The notes under the pieces are model-generated. The model saw nothing but the letters and a program-made list of their open reading frames with translations, was not told the DNA's origin and ran no database searches. From positions 930,001 to 994,000 of the forward strand of contig CAMRHE010000358.1 of NCBI GenBank assembly GCA_947044405.1: a stretch of DNA of 64,000 bases, read 5' to 3'. Position 1 is the first letter of the stretch, and each line of letters starts with the position of its first letter. Origin of the DNA: Leptodactylus fallax. Its lineage: Eukaryota; Chordata; Amphibia; Anura; Leptodactylidae. Shown piece after piece: positions 38,578 to 50,410 of this stretch. The position numbers were made by a program, and so were the translations under genes.

Positions 38578-38579
38578 TA

Positions 38580-39883
38580 TTAATCAGTCCAAACTAGAGT
38601 ATTAAAATCTGCAATAAAAATGCAGACTTTAAATACATATATTTAAACTTACTGTAGAATCATTCTGTCCTTGATGTACTAAAATCAGCTTCCATGCGCT
38701 ATGTCTTGGTGAGCTTCTGCTGATAAACAGAAGCCAATCTGAAATGGCTGAGCTGCTCTGGGGAGTGAGAGAGAAGCAACCTGAAACTACTGTCTGAAAG
38801 CTGGTGGGATTTACACTACCCGTGGGCACTGTAGCCCTACTGTAGTCATAAATCATAGCTCTGTTTTAATGGACGTCAGCTCAAAAAATTAACAAGAAAA
38901 TAAATAAATAAAACAACCACCTATATATTCTGACTGACGCTAGGTTCACACCTGAGCTCAAAAACCTAATCCACTTAAAAAAGCGGTTACCCGTGGATCC
39001 CATAGACTATAATGGGGTCCTCCGGGTTTCCACCCCATTTCCGCTTGAAAAATGCGGAGGGGAAAAGTCCTGCTTTTTGATCTCATGATTGTACATCTGC
39101 TTCAAGAATGCACAACAAAGGATGTCAGCAGAAAAAAAAATGACAAGCCTGTAAAAATGTAGAAATAAATAATACACCAAATCTATTAGCATAAAATAGA
39201 AATGACAGCTTATATAAACCTCTTGTGTAATCATTAATTAAATACAAGTAATTCTGCTGATAATTCTACAATGTTGCCTATAAGGTGAGCCGTGAATGGT
39301 TTATATTTCAGGACTTGACGTTAAAAGGGGAAATGACAATGCTACATGTGCCAGGAATTGTAAGTGATGTATATCTGTGACCATACATAATAGTGCAATC
39401 AGTTATCATAATATACAAACCCCAATAACCTAACATACTACAATGTACAATGAGCTACATGTAAAATAAACAGTGTTTGAAATATGCTACAAGCCGGGAT
39501 TCCCAAGATCTAAGTCTGGATGGTGAATGAAATATTCAAGCTAATTCATACATCTTTAGTGCCACTGGGAATTTTCTCTGCCTGTAAAGGAGGTCAGCCA
39601 AGTTCATGAACGTACCTCTTGGCAGGGGCACATGTTACATCAATATGCTGGACAAGATTTACAAGAAAAGTAGGAATGAAGATGATTTCTCTTCTACTGA
39701 AAAAGTGTGCTTTATGTCACATTATACAAGGGCACAGAATTTGTGAACCCATATAACAGACATTACTTACCAGCTTTTTGGTTATGTATTCATAAAAATA
39801 TATCAAACTGTAAAAATGTTTGTTTGCCACCTAGTCTATCATTTGTATTGGCAGACTGGTATATACTATAAGTATGTATGATA

Positions 39884-39919
<36 letters not shown>

Positions 39920-40616
39920 GCTACAGGGCCTGTAGAAGTATCTGCAGCTAAAATTAGCCCACCATGGGTGTTGTAAATCTTTAGAGGTCTCCCATCTTTC
40001 TGAAAATTCTGTGCAACTGTAAAGAATTGCCTTGTTGGAAACACAGGAAGAAAGCAAGCAAAGGGCACTTAGGCTAAGGCCCCACATAAGCGGGCTGCAG
40101 CGCTTTCAGCTGGTCTTCTCTGCGGACTTTCTGCTTTCATTATATCTATAGGGAAACCGCTGGCATTTCCGTAGGTATAATTGACATGCTATGATTTCCA
40201 AAACCACAACGGTTTTGGAAATTGCAGCGTGTCCGCTGAGCGTATTTTTACGCAATGTGTGGATGGAATTCGTATTTTGGTAATAACAAGTCATCCTGTA
40301 TACACCCAATAGGGTTTAACTGCTAGATTGTTGGGTCTAACCGCTGGCACTACCACCAGCCACGTGAATGGGATCCTGAGTCCAGATTGTTCAAATGGAG
40401 TATCAGTCATATATGCACACTACTGCTCCAGTCAGTTCTATAGCAATCTTGTAGAAGTTTTGTGGTTTCTCTTCATTACTTCCAGTTGCCTACATGACTG
40501 ACCCTCCATTCACGCAAGAGATCTTGGGACCCCCATTTTCATCATTAGTAGGGGTCCAAGCAGTTGAACCCCACCAATCTGGCAGTTATTCCCTATTCAG
40601 AGTATAGGGACATGTT
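38580..40616. other. Intronic DNA with weak repeat ends
   Basis: GCTAGGTTCACACCTGAGCT near 38939 and GGCTAAGGCCCCACATAAGC near 40071 look like ends of small non-autonomous elements, but partner ends were not established. No exon or RNA gene seen. Confidence 0.35.
39886..39917. repeat. (TA)n microsatellite
   Basis: About 16 uninterrupted TA units. Confidence 0.9.
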
Positions 40617-41030
40617 CTTAAATGGAGTCTATCACTGCCCCCAGCTACTTTAAACTACTCCCATGGTGCTGTAGATGCTGTTATCAGAAAAAAACATATA
40701 TTTCTTATGTTTCAGAGCCCCAGGGATGGGGAGAAAAAAACACTTTTATTCTTTATTCAAATGAGGATCTTGGAGCACAGGGGGAGTTTTGTTCTATTAT
40801 CGAGCACTGCTGCATCATTACTAAACACGCCCATCCTGCATTTAGATCCTCCCCCTGGGCAGTGTAAGGATCAACTGACATTGGGAGGATCAAATCACAT
40901 TGCCCAGGGGGAGGAGCTGAATGCAGGATGGGTGTGTTTAGTCATGATGTAGCAGTGCTCAGTAAGAGAAGAAAATTCCCCTTGTGCGGGACTGGTGTAA
41001 AGTAGCTGAGGGCAGTTACCACTGACTTAC
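40617..41030. mobile_element. Fold-back element
   Basis: TAAATGGAGTCTATCACTGC and CCCCAGCTACTTTA at the left pair with AAAGTAGCTGAGGGCAG and TTACCACTGAC at the right. Inner arms share CACGCCCATCCTGCATTTAG and CTCCCCCTGGGCA. Non-coding; ends resemble those of other TTAA-type fold-backs in the window. Confidence 0.6.
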
Positions 41031-41815
41031 AAGGAATGCAATATAGTTTTTTGTGTTTTATATACTCTAACAATGAAGTCGTATAATACTACACACCATA
41101 AGTCAACCAGAGTATTCAAAGGGCTCCACCCCTTATCTGCACAGAATATGCATACATATACTTTCAGATGATTAAGACATGCTCTTCATCAATCACAAGG
41201 TGATTTGTGAGAAATGAGCCCCAAAGTCAGTTTCAAATGGGGCTAATACTGGTGAACCTTTGGGGCCAATACTTGCCTGGGAATGGGTCTAATGGAGTAT
41301 TTACTACTCCAATCTGACCAGGACAACATTGTCTCCTACAAGAAATAAGAAGGTAGACAGGAAAAGTCCTTCAAGTAAAGGAAAATATAAGAATGTGTAT
41401 ATTTTTCAAAAGTTTATTGGTAGGATGAATCAGTAATTTACTATTGGACATGAACATTACTATCTAATTTCAGTGGAAAAACTGTCAACATAGCTTGTGC
41501 GAAAGAGCATGATTAAAGCCAAAGGGGCATGGATCTCTTTATCTTAGGGTTGAAGGTCATGGACCGTCTTAATAAAATATAAGAAGATAAAAGTAATTGT
41601 AAATAAGAAACAAACATATACTATAAAGACTTTTCGATAAGCAATATTAAGATAGCAAATCTCGCACTGCTAGACTGTCAGGTTACATCAATGGCACTTT
41701 GCCACAACATTTACTATCATTAGGCATAATGTGGTCCTATGTTGTTGTGCTATCATACCATGAACCCTAGGTTAAAAAAAAAATGTATGTATTGTATGTT
41801 TTTATTAGCTGTTGA

Positions 41816-42568
41816 TTAAAGAGGTTGTCCGGGATAAAATACAAATTAATGCCTAAACTAAACCCCCTCCCCCCGCCTAACTTCTAATTTACTTATATTA
41901 AAAAAATCTATATTTACCCATATCCCTGGGGTGGTCACACTTTCTGATAATCCGGTGACATTCCGTTTCCCCCCTTCCCCAACCCCATCAATACTCCCGT
42001 GTCTTCCTGTCCGGGAACAGTTCCTACCCTATTCCTCTCTGCAAGCGCTTGCACAGTCTGGAGGTGCCTGCGACACATGCGCATGGCACTCCATCTCTAC
42101 CGCACAGGTGTCACAGGTACTTCCGGTCTGTGCACGCGCTAGGAGAGTGGTAGAGAAGCGTCTCCAGCCTGTGCACAGTGAAAATGAGGAGCCGTCTCCC
42201 AGAGAGGAGGACAGGTAAGTATGATGCGGTGGTGGGGGGGGGGGGGGTGGTGGGCTTAGTTAGCTATTTGGGAAGGGCTAGTAGTGGGCGAGATAGATTA
42301 GCTAGGGAGACAGGGAGGGGGGGTGTAATGGAGTGAGAGAGGAGGGGGGGCTGAGTGAGAGGGAGCTAGTGTGGAAGGTACACCGGAAGCTCCATAGCAG
42401 GAAGCTACACCATGTAAACAAATGCAGAAGATGTCAGGAGCTCCCAGAGAAACCCAGAAATCACTCAAAACACTGCTAAAAGTATATGGGTGTACTTATT
42501 AACCCATTAATAGTACTAACAGACCTTTTTTAAAAAAAAAATAGTTTTTGCCCGGAAAACCCCTTTAC
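41816..42568 (+). mobile_element. TTAA-type element a (T2/Kolobok-like ends)
   Basis: Left TTAAAGAGGTTGTCCGGGAT and right complement of GTAAAGGGGTTTTCCGGGCA, 753 bp, GC-rich centre. The TTAAAGGRR-like termini fit the T2 (Kolobok) MITE group described in Xenopus. The open frame at 41931-42218 lies in the GC-rich repeat centre and has no recognised domain. An inverted copy is at 50411-51382. Confidence 0.65.
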
Positions 42569-43494
42569 GTAGCTGTGGGCCCTACCACTTATTTCTACAT
42601 ATCATTAGGACTGGTTATGATAACTTGCTGATCGGTGACGGTCCAATTCCAACAGTGGCAAATCATACAAGTGTAATGTGCTCTATTCATTTCTATTGGG
42701 ACTGCTGGAGAAAGTAGATCTCTTGAATAAGAGAATGGAGAATAGATCTAATTTTATCGCAAACGCCTGTGTAAAAGTTTAGCCTCATACATAACATCCT
42801 ACGCTTTTCGTGAACTGAGAGACTGGATGAACAGGTTCTTCCCATATTCTGAGCAGGACTGTACTATTTAAACCTTCTCATGTCAGCCAGAGGACAGCTG
42901 GGGTGCCCAGTATTATTTTAGACATTGAAACTGGATAGGATGAGCATGATGTCAGCATTACATCAAGTTCATTCCATATATAACAATCTACATAATTTTT
43001 TGACTGAATTTTTAGCTATCCTTGGACCCAAGATGTCACTACTTTTAATATTTTCATATACTGTATAGAAACTGTCAGAACAAATACTGATGCATGGACT
43101 TTTCTGAAAAGTACTAGGGGCCCTTGTCACTACATGTACTGTATTACTGTATACTCACTGATCACAATAAGGGTTTTTACATACAGTACAGATGCCATTG
43201 TTGATCTCCAGAATAAATGGCAAAAAATATATTTTTAAGTTTTTAAAAAATCTGTATGGAATATAAAATTGTGGGTGAATATTTACATCATATGAAAATG
43301 TTAACTGTTCTTTGATACATAAAGTAAGTAAACCATTATAAGCACATTCTCCACAATACATTACTATATTAAAAATTAAATTAAAGCCATATCAGTAGGA
43401 AATACCACCACATTCTGATCACTGGGGAGGGAGGGGTTTGCCATGACCCCCCAGAACCAGACAATTACATTTTCCATGCATAGCAGCACTCCCT
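42569..43494. other. Intronic DNA, nothing recognised
   Basis: No exon, RNA gene or clear repeat terminus seen. Confidence 0.35.
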
Positions 43495-43902
43495 TTAAAG
43501 GGTTATTCCTTATCAGCAAATTGGTCAAGAAGGGAATAACAGGCCCCAAGTCCTGACTACCAGTGGTGCTATTCTATGTGGTTTCTGTAATCTCAGTGAA
43601 GGTGAATGGGAAGTATGGAAACCACGTAGCTGAATGTGACTGTGGTGTTACAGAAACAGTGTAGCTAACCTTATGGGAATTACTAAGACAACATAGAGCA
43701 CAGTTGATCAGTTTCTTTAAGTCCTGTCCTGGTGGTCAGGACTTGTGGTCAGTTATTCAGAGATGGGAATAACTCTGTATGTGCTGCAGCCCCTTCATTC
43801 ACAGTACTGGTAGAGGTCTCAGAGGATACAGAATGTCATCAGAAAGTAAAGGTATATCCTAGTGATAGGGCACACATTACTGGGATGGGAAAACACCTTT
43901 AC
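43495..43902. mobile_element. Probable TTAA-type element
   Basis: TTAAAGGGTTATTCCTTATC at the left and the complement of GTAAAGGTGTTTTCCCATCC at the right suggest a degraded T2/Kolobok-like element. Both halves contain GTCCTGAC/GTCAGGAC words in inverted orientation. No coding capacity. Confidence 0.4.
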
Positions 43903-45002
43903 AATACCAAATTGTGAACTTGCATACATTTACACTTCTGTTCCAGTAACATATTTTTTTACACAAGTGTTGCTTTGTACTCAGCCATGACTTGTACATA
44001 GAAATGACATAGAACACCGTCTAATTGAATATACATCATACAAACAATTTAGCAGTCATCCATGTCAAAACAGAGAGAAGAGAGTATCTAAAAGAGTGCT
44101 GTCACTTTTAGCAGATGTCAGATGAATGTATGACAACCATCTAACCAGCCTGCAGATCTGGCAATCTACATGTAGGCTGAGAAGATGCCTGCTCACACAC
44201 GCACAGCTTCACAAGCATTACCGCTCACAGCCGAAACAGATTAAACGTGGCCAAATTCACAATTTTTTCATTGCTTGAAAGGAATCACATAGTTACAAAA
44301 GTAAGAACCACGGAGTAAAAACTTTTCTATTTTCATATCCTATTTGATCCAAACAAAACATCTGTTAGCAGAATTGTGACAAAATTATCAAAAAAAATAA
44401 TTTTATATCTAATTTTTTTTTTTTTAATAAATAAACTGGTCTTAAGGGGTGGGCATTCACTTTAACGTGTAAAAAACTGTTGCCAAACCCAAAGAGAAAT
44501 CAAATAGATCCCAAGAGCAACAGAGGTTAAGTTATTTATTAGAATCAGTAAGGCCTCAAATATGGCAGAGTTGTGCGCATAAAGAATCCCTGAGGACCTG
44601 GACTACAGACTGTCTAACTACTCTGTGCATCACTGTATGGTGTCTCATAAGGCATGTAATATGGAGCTATTCTCCAGCAGGAGCAGACAGGGACCAATCC
44701 AGAGAGACCGTGGAATCTGCAGGAAAATGATACCAAGCCTAAATGTGGATACCAGAAATCACAGATAACATCAAACGCTATTCTGCATAGTATACAGAGC
44801 CAGAACCAGATGCACTTTACAGTGGCCAGGCAATGCTATTTCAGGCCTGGTAACTGCACAGTGTACTGAGCCATCTGCTTCTGACTCCAGACACTGCTTG
44901 GAGAACAGCTGATAGGCACAGGAACCAGTTGCCAGGCCTCACCACAATCTTATAATAATGACCTATCCTAGGTCTTGAATAACCACCTGCCACTAACTGT
45001 GG
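43903..45002. other. Intronic DNA, nothing recognised
   Basis: No exon, RNA gene or clear repeat terminus seen; includes A/T runs near 44400. Confidence 0.35.
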
Positions 45003-45349
45003 TTAAAAAGAGTCTATCACTAGAACCAAGTCTATCAACCTAGCTCTGCAGATATATAGGTTAGAGTCACTTGAATCAAATGGTTTCCCTTTGTAACCAC
45101 TGCTGAGATACTGCTATTTTTGTCAATATGCAAATGAGCTCTTTGTAGCAACAAGGGTGTTGCTGTTGCTCCAAAGAAGTAGGCAGCCATGCCCTTGTTG
45201 CTCATTTGCATATTGACAAAAACAGCAATATCTCAGCAGTGGAAGCACTGATTCACAATGGGAAAACAAAGTTTGATTCAGGTGACCCTAACCTATCTAT
45301 CTTCAGGGCTGGGCTGATATGATGGGTTCTGGTGACAGACTCCCTTTAT
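45003..45349. mobile_element. Fold-back element, related ends to 21680-21958
   Basis: TTAAAAAGAGTCTATCACTA and the complement of ATAAAGGGAGTCTGTCACCA form the ends. Inner arms share TTGTCAATATGCAAATGAG with the complement of CTCATTTGCATATTGACAAA. The CTGTCACCAGAA word is shared with 21680-21958. Non-coding. Confidence 0.65.
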
Positions 45350-45902
45350 GTTAATCTGCGGTTAATAAAACCACAGATATCAGGGAATTACTGTAATTAT
45401 TCATTTCTTTAACTGTGTATATATAGAACTGTCCAGCTTTACTTTAGCTCAAGTTTGTTTCTCATAAAAATTTTGATACAATTTTACAACATGCTAGCAA
45501 AATCCTTGACATGCTGATATCCATTATTCAACCACTGTGTGACTATACAGAAAAAAATCACATGACAGAATATTGTGAAATAATGTCTTTTTCACACATC
45601 GCAGGATATACTGAGCCAAAGGTAAGGAAAGACACATCTATTAGTACTGTTCCACCTACTGACACAGAACACAAGCACATGCATTGTACACAAATTATAG
45701 CATTTATTCAGGTTTGAGAAGTGTGTTCTATACACTGTATAAATGTTTCTATTAGAAAAAAAAAAAACTCATTCCCTACCAGCAAGCCTGAAATGCTACC
45801 AATATGCTGATATGCACATAGTGTTTCTGCCTACACTTGTAAGAGATGGTTGTTTGTGTGGTTTCCTTCCTCAAATCCTGACATTTTAAGTAACATCTAG
45901 AA

Positions 45903-46673
45903 CAGGAGTCAGCTACCCCCGGCACTGGTGCCGGAGTCGGCACACAAGGCATATCTACCTGGCACAGGACTCTCTATGCTCCAGGTGGCAATCTCTCTCT
46001 AATTGTCCATGTAAATGCAGTCGGACAGTAGGATGCATTGGGAGGAAGTGGGAACATGAGGCACAATGTCTAAGTGTCGGGGCCAGTAGCCTAGTCAAAG
46101 GTTAGCAATTACCTGTGCAAATTATAATATGGCAGCTAAATTTGCCTTCATTCATTTCAATAAGACTGTAAAAATTTGTTTGGATTTCTTCAACAAAAAG
46201 ACTAGGCTGTGTGATGGGCATCCTCTGCCCCCACAAAGCAGGCTTACTGCAGATTACACTTAGCCCCATGTCCAGTCCAAATATGAATCATTTTGCTAAG
46301 GGATCACATTGAAATGTAAGCTCAATCGACTAACTGGTTGCAGTTATGGTTTGTGTTATATGACTTTCATGTAGGACAGCGTTTCCCAACCTTTTCAGAC
46401 TCAGGGTCCCCCTGGAAAAAAAAAAATTCCTTGGAGCACCCTTACCAAATAATTTCTACCAAAAGACAAAAATCATCCTAAGGACACAGATAACATTGCA
46501 TAGTCATGGGATCATCCTTCTAAATACTTCTAGAGTGTTGAAGCCCCCTGTTGGTAATCACCGTTGTAGGACGGTGACACTCTTACAATTATTACATGGC
46601 ACACTGAGTTATTCATCTTTTGATATGTTTTTTTGAAATCGGCGCCACAGACTAAAAAGGTTGCTGTCTCCTG
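45903..46673. mobile_element. Non-autonomous hAT-like element with 8-bp duplication
   Basis: CAGGAGTCAGCTACC at the left and the complement of CAGGAGACAGCAACC at the right are flanked by ATCTAGAA on both sides (45895-45902 and 46674-46681). CAG-type ends plus a perfect 8-bp duplication fit the hAT superfamily. The 771-bp interior lacks a transposase and holds a second, nested element. Confidence 0.8.
46378..46564. mobile_element. Small hAT-like element nested in another
   Basis: The sequence AGCGTTTCCCAACCTTTTCA through AATCACCGT is flanked by TGTAGGAC at 46370-46377 and 46565-46572, a perfect 8-bp duplication. Ends resemble CAGnGGTTCYCAACC-type hAT elements. The exact terminal base is ambiguous because the last C of the duplication could belong to the element. 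Confidence 0.6.
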
Positions 46674-46681
46674 ATCTAGAA

Positions 46682-47270
46682 GATAATTTTGTCCACAGTG
46701 CTGCTACTCACTGGATGTCTGAATTCAGCTTTCCAGCCATATATATAACACGGCCACCGTTAGAGGACATGAAAGGTCCTCTTTAAGGAAAATGAACCTC
46801 TGCCCTTTCTGATTTTAGGAGACCAAGGGGTGGTCCAACTTTGTGATTTACATGAAATATCAAGCAATGCGTAGGTCTACCCAATGGACCCCTAACCACA
46901 GAAAAAGCAGAAGGTTAGACCAATAGATTCAAAGCTATACTGAATCTTTACCCACAAAACTATAATAGAAATTTGCTTAACTTATCTTGCTTTATAACAT
47001 GCAATCTTCATTATTAACATAACAGGTTCCATTTAGCCTAAGGCCACTTGTAGTATGTCTGCTGAAAATTGTTAACAGAAAACACCCTGCAGCAAAAAAC
47101 AACTGAAATTGTCAGGTTTTTGCAGATTGTGGATTTTACCCCTGCATGTGCTATGGTGTTGCAATAAATTTGCAGTGCATTTGTATTAGTGATCAAAAAA
47201 TAAAAGTTAAAAAATTTAAAAGTTCGAATAAATGTGTATAAAATTATATTAAAACAAAGCAAAACACATA
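46682..47270. other. Intronic DNA with a solo TTAA-type end
   Basis: GAGGACATGAAAGGTCCTCT and TTAA at 46763-46786 repeat the end seen at 7625-7645. CCTAAGGCCACTTGTAG at 47037 resembles other small-element ends. No gene seen. Confidence 0.35.
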
Positions 47271-48919
47271 CAGTCATATGAAAAAGTTTGGGCACCCCTA
47301 TTAATCTTAATCATTTTTAGTTCTAAATATTTGGGTGTTTGCAACAGCCATTTCAATTTGATATATCTAATAACTGATGGACACAGTAATATTTCAGGAT
47401 TGAAATGAGGTTTATTGTACTAACAGAAAATGTGCAATATGCATTAAACCAAAATTTGACCGGTGCAAAAATTTGGGAACCCTTATCATTTTATTGATTT
47501 GAATACTCCTAACTACTTTTTACTGACTTACTAAAGCACAAAATTGGTTTTGTAACCTCACTGAGCTTTGAACTTCATAGCCAGGTGTATCCAATCATGA
47601 GAAAAGGTATTTAAGGTGGCCAATTGCAAGTTGTTCTCCTATTTGAATCTCCTCTGAAGAGTGGCATCATGGGCTCCTCAAAACAACTCTCAAATGATCT
47701 GAAAACAAAGATTGTTCAACATAGTTGTTCAGGGGAAGGATACAAAAAGTTGTCTCAGAGATTTAACCTGTCAGTTTCCACTGTGAGGAACATAGTAAGG
47801 AAATGGAAGACCACAGGGACAGTTCTTGTTAAGCCCAGAAGTGGCAGGCCAAGAAAAATATCAGAAAGGCAGAGAAGAAGAATGGTGAGAACAGTCAAGG
47901 ACAATCCACAGACCACCTCCAAAGAGCTGCAGCATCATCTTGCTGCAGATGGTGTCACTGTGCATCGGTCAACAATACAGCACACTTTGCACAAGGAGAA
48001 GCTGTATGGGAGAGTGATGCGAAAGAAGCCGTTTCTGAAAGCACGCCACAAACAGAGTCGCCTGAGGTATGCAAAAGCACATTTGGACAAGCCAGCTTCA
48101 TTTTGGAAGAAGGTCCTGTGGACTGATGAAACAAAGATTGAGTTGTTTGGTCATACAAAAAGGCGTTATGCATGGCGTCAAAAAAACACAGCATTCCAAG
48201 AAAAACACTTGCTACCCACTGTAAAATTTGGTGGAGGTTCCATCATGCTTTGGGGCTGTGTGGCCAATGCCGGCACCGGGAATCTTGTTAAAGTTGAGGG
48301 TTGCATGAATTCAACTCAGTATCAGCAGATTCTTGAGAATAATGTACAAGAATCAGTGACGAATTTGAAGTTACGCCGGGGATGGATATTTCAGCAAGAC
48401 AATGATCCAAAACACAGCTCCAAATCTACTCAGGCATTCATGCAGAGGAACAATTACAATGTTCTGGAATGGCCATCCCAGTCCCCAGACCTGAATATCA
48501 TTGAACATCTGTGGGATAATTTGAAGCGGGCTGTCCATGCTCGGCGACCATCAAACTTAACTGAACTGGAATTGTTTTGTAAAGAGGAATGGTCAAAAAT
48601 ACCTTCATCCAGGATCCAGGAACTGATTAAAAGCTACAGGAAGCGACTAGAGGCTGTTATTTTTGCAAAAGGAGGATCTACTAAATATTAATGTCACTTT
48701 TCTGTTGAGGTGCCCATACTTTTGCACCGGTCAAATTTTGGTTTAATGCATATTGCACATTTTCTGTTAGTACAATAAACCTCATTTCAATCCTGAAATA
48801 TTACTGTGTCCATCAGTTATTAGATATATCAAATTGAAATGGCTGTTGCAAACACCCAAATATTTAGAACTAAAAATGATTAAGATTAATAGGGGTGCCC
48901 AAACTTTTTCATATGACTG
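47271..48919 (+). mobile_element. Tc1-like element, family E, complete with identical 200-bp TIRs
   Basis: The ends read CAGTCATATGAAAAAGTTTG and its complement, flanked by TA at 47269-47270 and 48920-48921. Comparing 47271-47470 with the complement of 48720-48919 base by base, I find no difference over 200 bp. Length 1649 bp. With the open transposase inside, this looks like the youngest insertion in the window. Confidence 0.94.
47669..48691 (+). CDS. Family E Tc1 transposase (DD34E), open frame of 340 aa
   Basis: The start is ATG 47669 (MGSSKQLSNDLKTKIVQHSC), giving the 340-residue length usual for Tc1 transposases; the frame is open 15 codons further up but without an ATG. Helix-turn-helix region (YKKLSQRFNLSVSTVRNIVR), then SGRPRKISERQRRR as the basic GRPR-type motif. 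The catalytic core shows VLWTDETKIELFG (Asp), [11 protein letters not shown] (Asp) and SPDLNIIEHLWDN (Glu), spacing 34. No stop or frameshift is present. The conserved NPIE motif reads NIIE, keeping the Glu. The protein would bind the inverted repeats and move the element by cut and paste at TA. Expression from within the host intron is not demonstrable here. Confidence 0.95.
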   Translation: MGSSKQLSNDLKTKIVQHSCSGEGYKKLSQRFNLSVSTVRNIVRKWKTTGTVLVKPRSGRPRKISERQRRRMVRTVKDNPQTTSKELQHHLAADGVTVHRSTIQHTLHKEKLYGRVMRKKPFLKARHKQSRLRYAKAHLDKPASFWKKVLWTDETKIELFGHTKRRYAWRQKNTAFQEKHLLPTVKFGGGSIMLWGCVANAGTGNLVKVEGCMNSTQYQQILENNVQESVTNLKLRRGWIFQQDNDPKHSSKSTQAFMQRNNYNVLEWPSQSPDLNIIEHLWDNLKRAVHARRPSNLTELELFCKEEWSKIPSSRIQELIKSYRKRLEAVIFAKGGSTKY

Positions 48920-48921
48920 TA

Positions 48922-50410
48922 CATATTAGCTATCCCTGCATCTAAAAATACCCAGTATACAAACTTATACATTTTTTTTCCCATACTTTCACCTCCACAG
49001 CAAGAAAAAAAAAAATCAAAAAATAGCCAAACTGCTTCCCATAAAAACTGAATGGTATAAATAAAAAGTACACCTGGTCCCACAAAAAAGAGAGAAACAT
49101 AAAAATTTTCCCGGTGTCAGAATATGGCAACTCAAAGAGAATTCTTTTTTTCAAAGTTTTGGATTTTTTTTTAAGGTGTTAAAATGTAACAAAAACTATA
49201 AATTTGTTATCGATGTAATTGAACTGACCCGCAGAATACAGGTAACATGTCATTTAGGCTGTAAAATTAATGCCATAAAAATGATAACCATAAGAAAGTC
49301 ATGCAAATGCAGTTTTTCTTCAATTCCACCCCATTCTCAATTTTTTTTCCAGATTTCCAGTATGTTGTACAGAATATTATTTGGTACTATTACAAAGTAC
49401 AATTTGTCCAGCAAAAAACAAGCATTCATATGGCTCTGTAAACAGAAAAAAAAAAAAGATGGCTAAAAAAAAGAAGATAACAATGGACCAGGAGAACTAG
49501 ACCACGCTGGGAGGCACTGGAGCACCAGGAAAAGGGAGTATGATTTTTTTTTTTCACCTCCCCCAGCCTATTTAACATATAAAAATTTTTACTGAACAAC
49601 ACCTTTAAGTGGCATGTGGCAAAGCTTAGTAACACTAAACACTATACCTTAGATTTCAAAATCAATGGATTATATAGTATGTAACGGAGGAACTAAAATG
49701 TATTATTAGAATATAATGGGAACATTGACTAATCAGCATTAGCTTATCTAAAAAAGCCTTTATGTGAAACAAACACCTGTACTGGAGGAAAAAAGTACAC
49801 ACTGGTAACAATACGAGGAAATTAAAATGACTGGGATTTGGGATAGATTTGGCTGACCTGTAGGGAAACGACGCAGATAGGTGCACTGATACAGGCTGTA
49901 GAGCAAAGTTAAAAGGCAGGGGTCCGCTGTAAAACAATATATGGTATTTTTACAATGATTCATTCAGTTTCCTGATATGGCTTGGAACAAACTGGGCCTT
50001 ATCACATCACTAAGGAGACTAAGCTACTGCAAGGAGTTGGCAGTGGGAGTGCCAGTATTAATGTTCCGGTGCCCACGGCCTCTAAAAACTAGGGCTAAGC
50101 TACCACCCTTGAACACAGGATATTTTCTACAGTAGTATTTCCGGTGCTTTCTAGAACTTTGGAACAAAATAAATCCAAGCACTCATATGTTCATGCCTTA
50201 ATGGAAAAATACTTTCCTTAATAATAATGGACATGTACATTTAACATGTATATGGCTGCAGCGAGATAAAGCAAATGGTTTGTAAGAAAACACTAAGAAG
50301 TCTGTGGATAAGATCCATACAAAAGCTATGAACAAGCTATATGTAGTGGGCAATGAATGAAAAAGAGTGGTATACTGTAGTAATAGTGGTGGCAAAGTTT
50401 GGAATTGTAT
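48922..50410. other. Intronic DNA with a TTAA-type repeat fragment
   Basis: 49480-49610 (GACCACGCTGGGAGGCACTG, GAGCACCAGG, then a T-run and CACCTCCCCCAGCC, ending AACACCTTTAAG) matches one arm of the fold-back at 62294-62700. No exon or RNA gene seen elsewhere in the stretch. Confidence 0.4.

Noticed and set aside
39886..39917. Tandem TA array as a CRISPR or centromeric repeat
   Set aside because: It is a simple dinucleotide microsatellite with no spacers and no higher-order unit.
41931..42218. 95-codon open frame as a gene
   Set aside because: It sits in the GC-rich centre of TTAA element a; the inverted copy at 50411-51382 does not preserve the frame.
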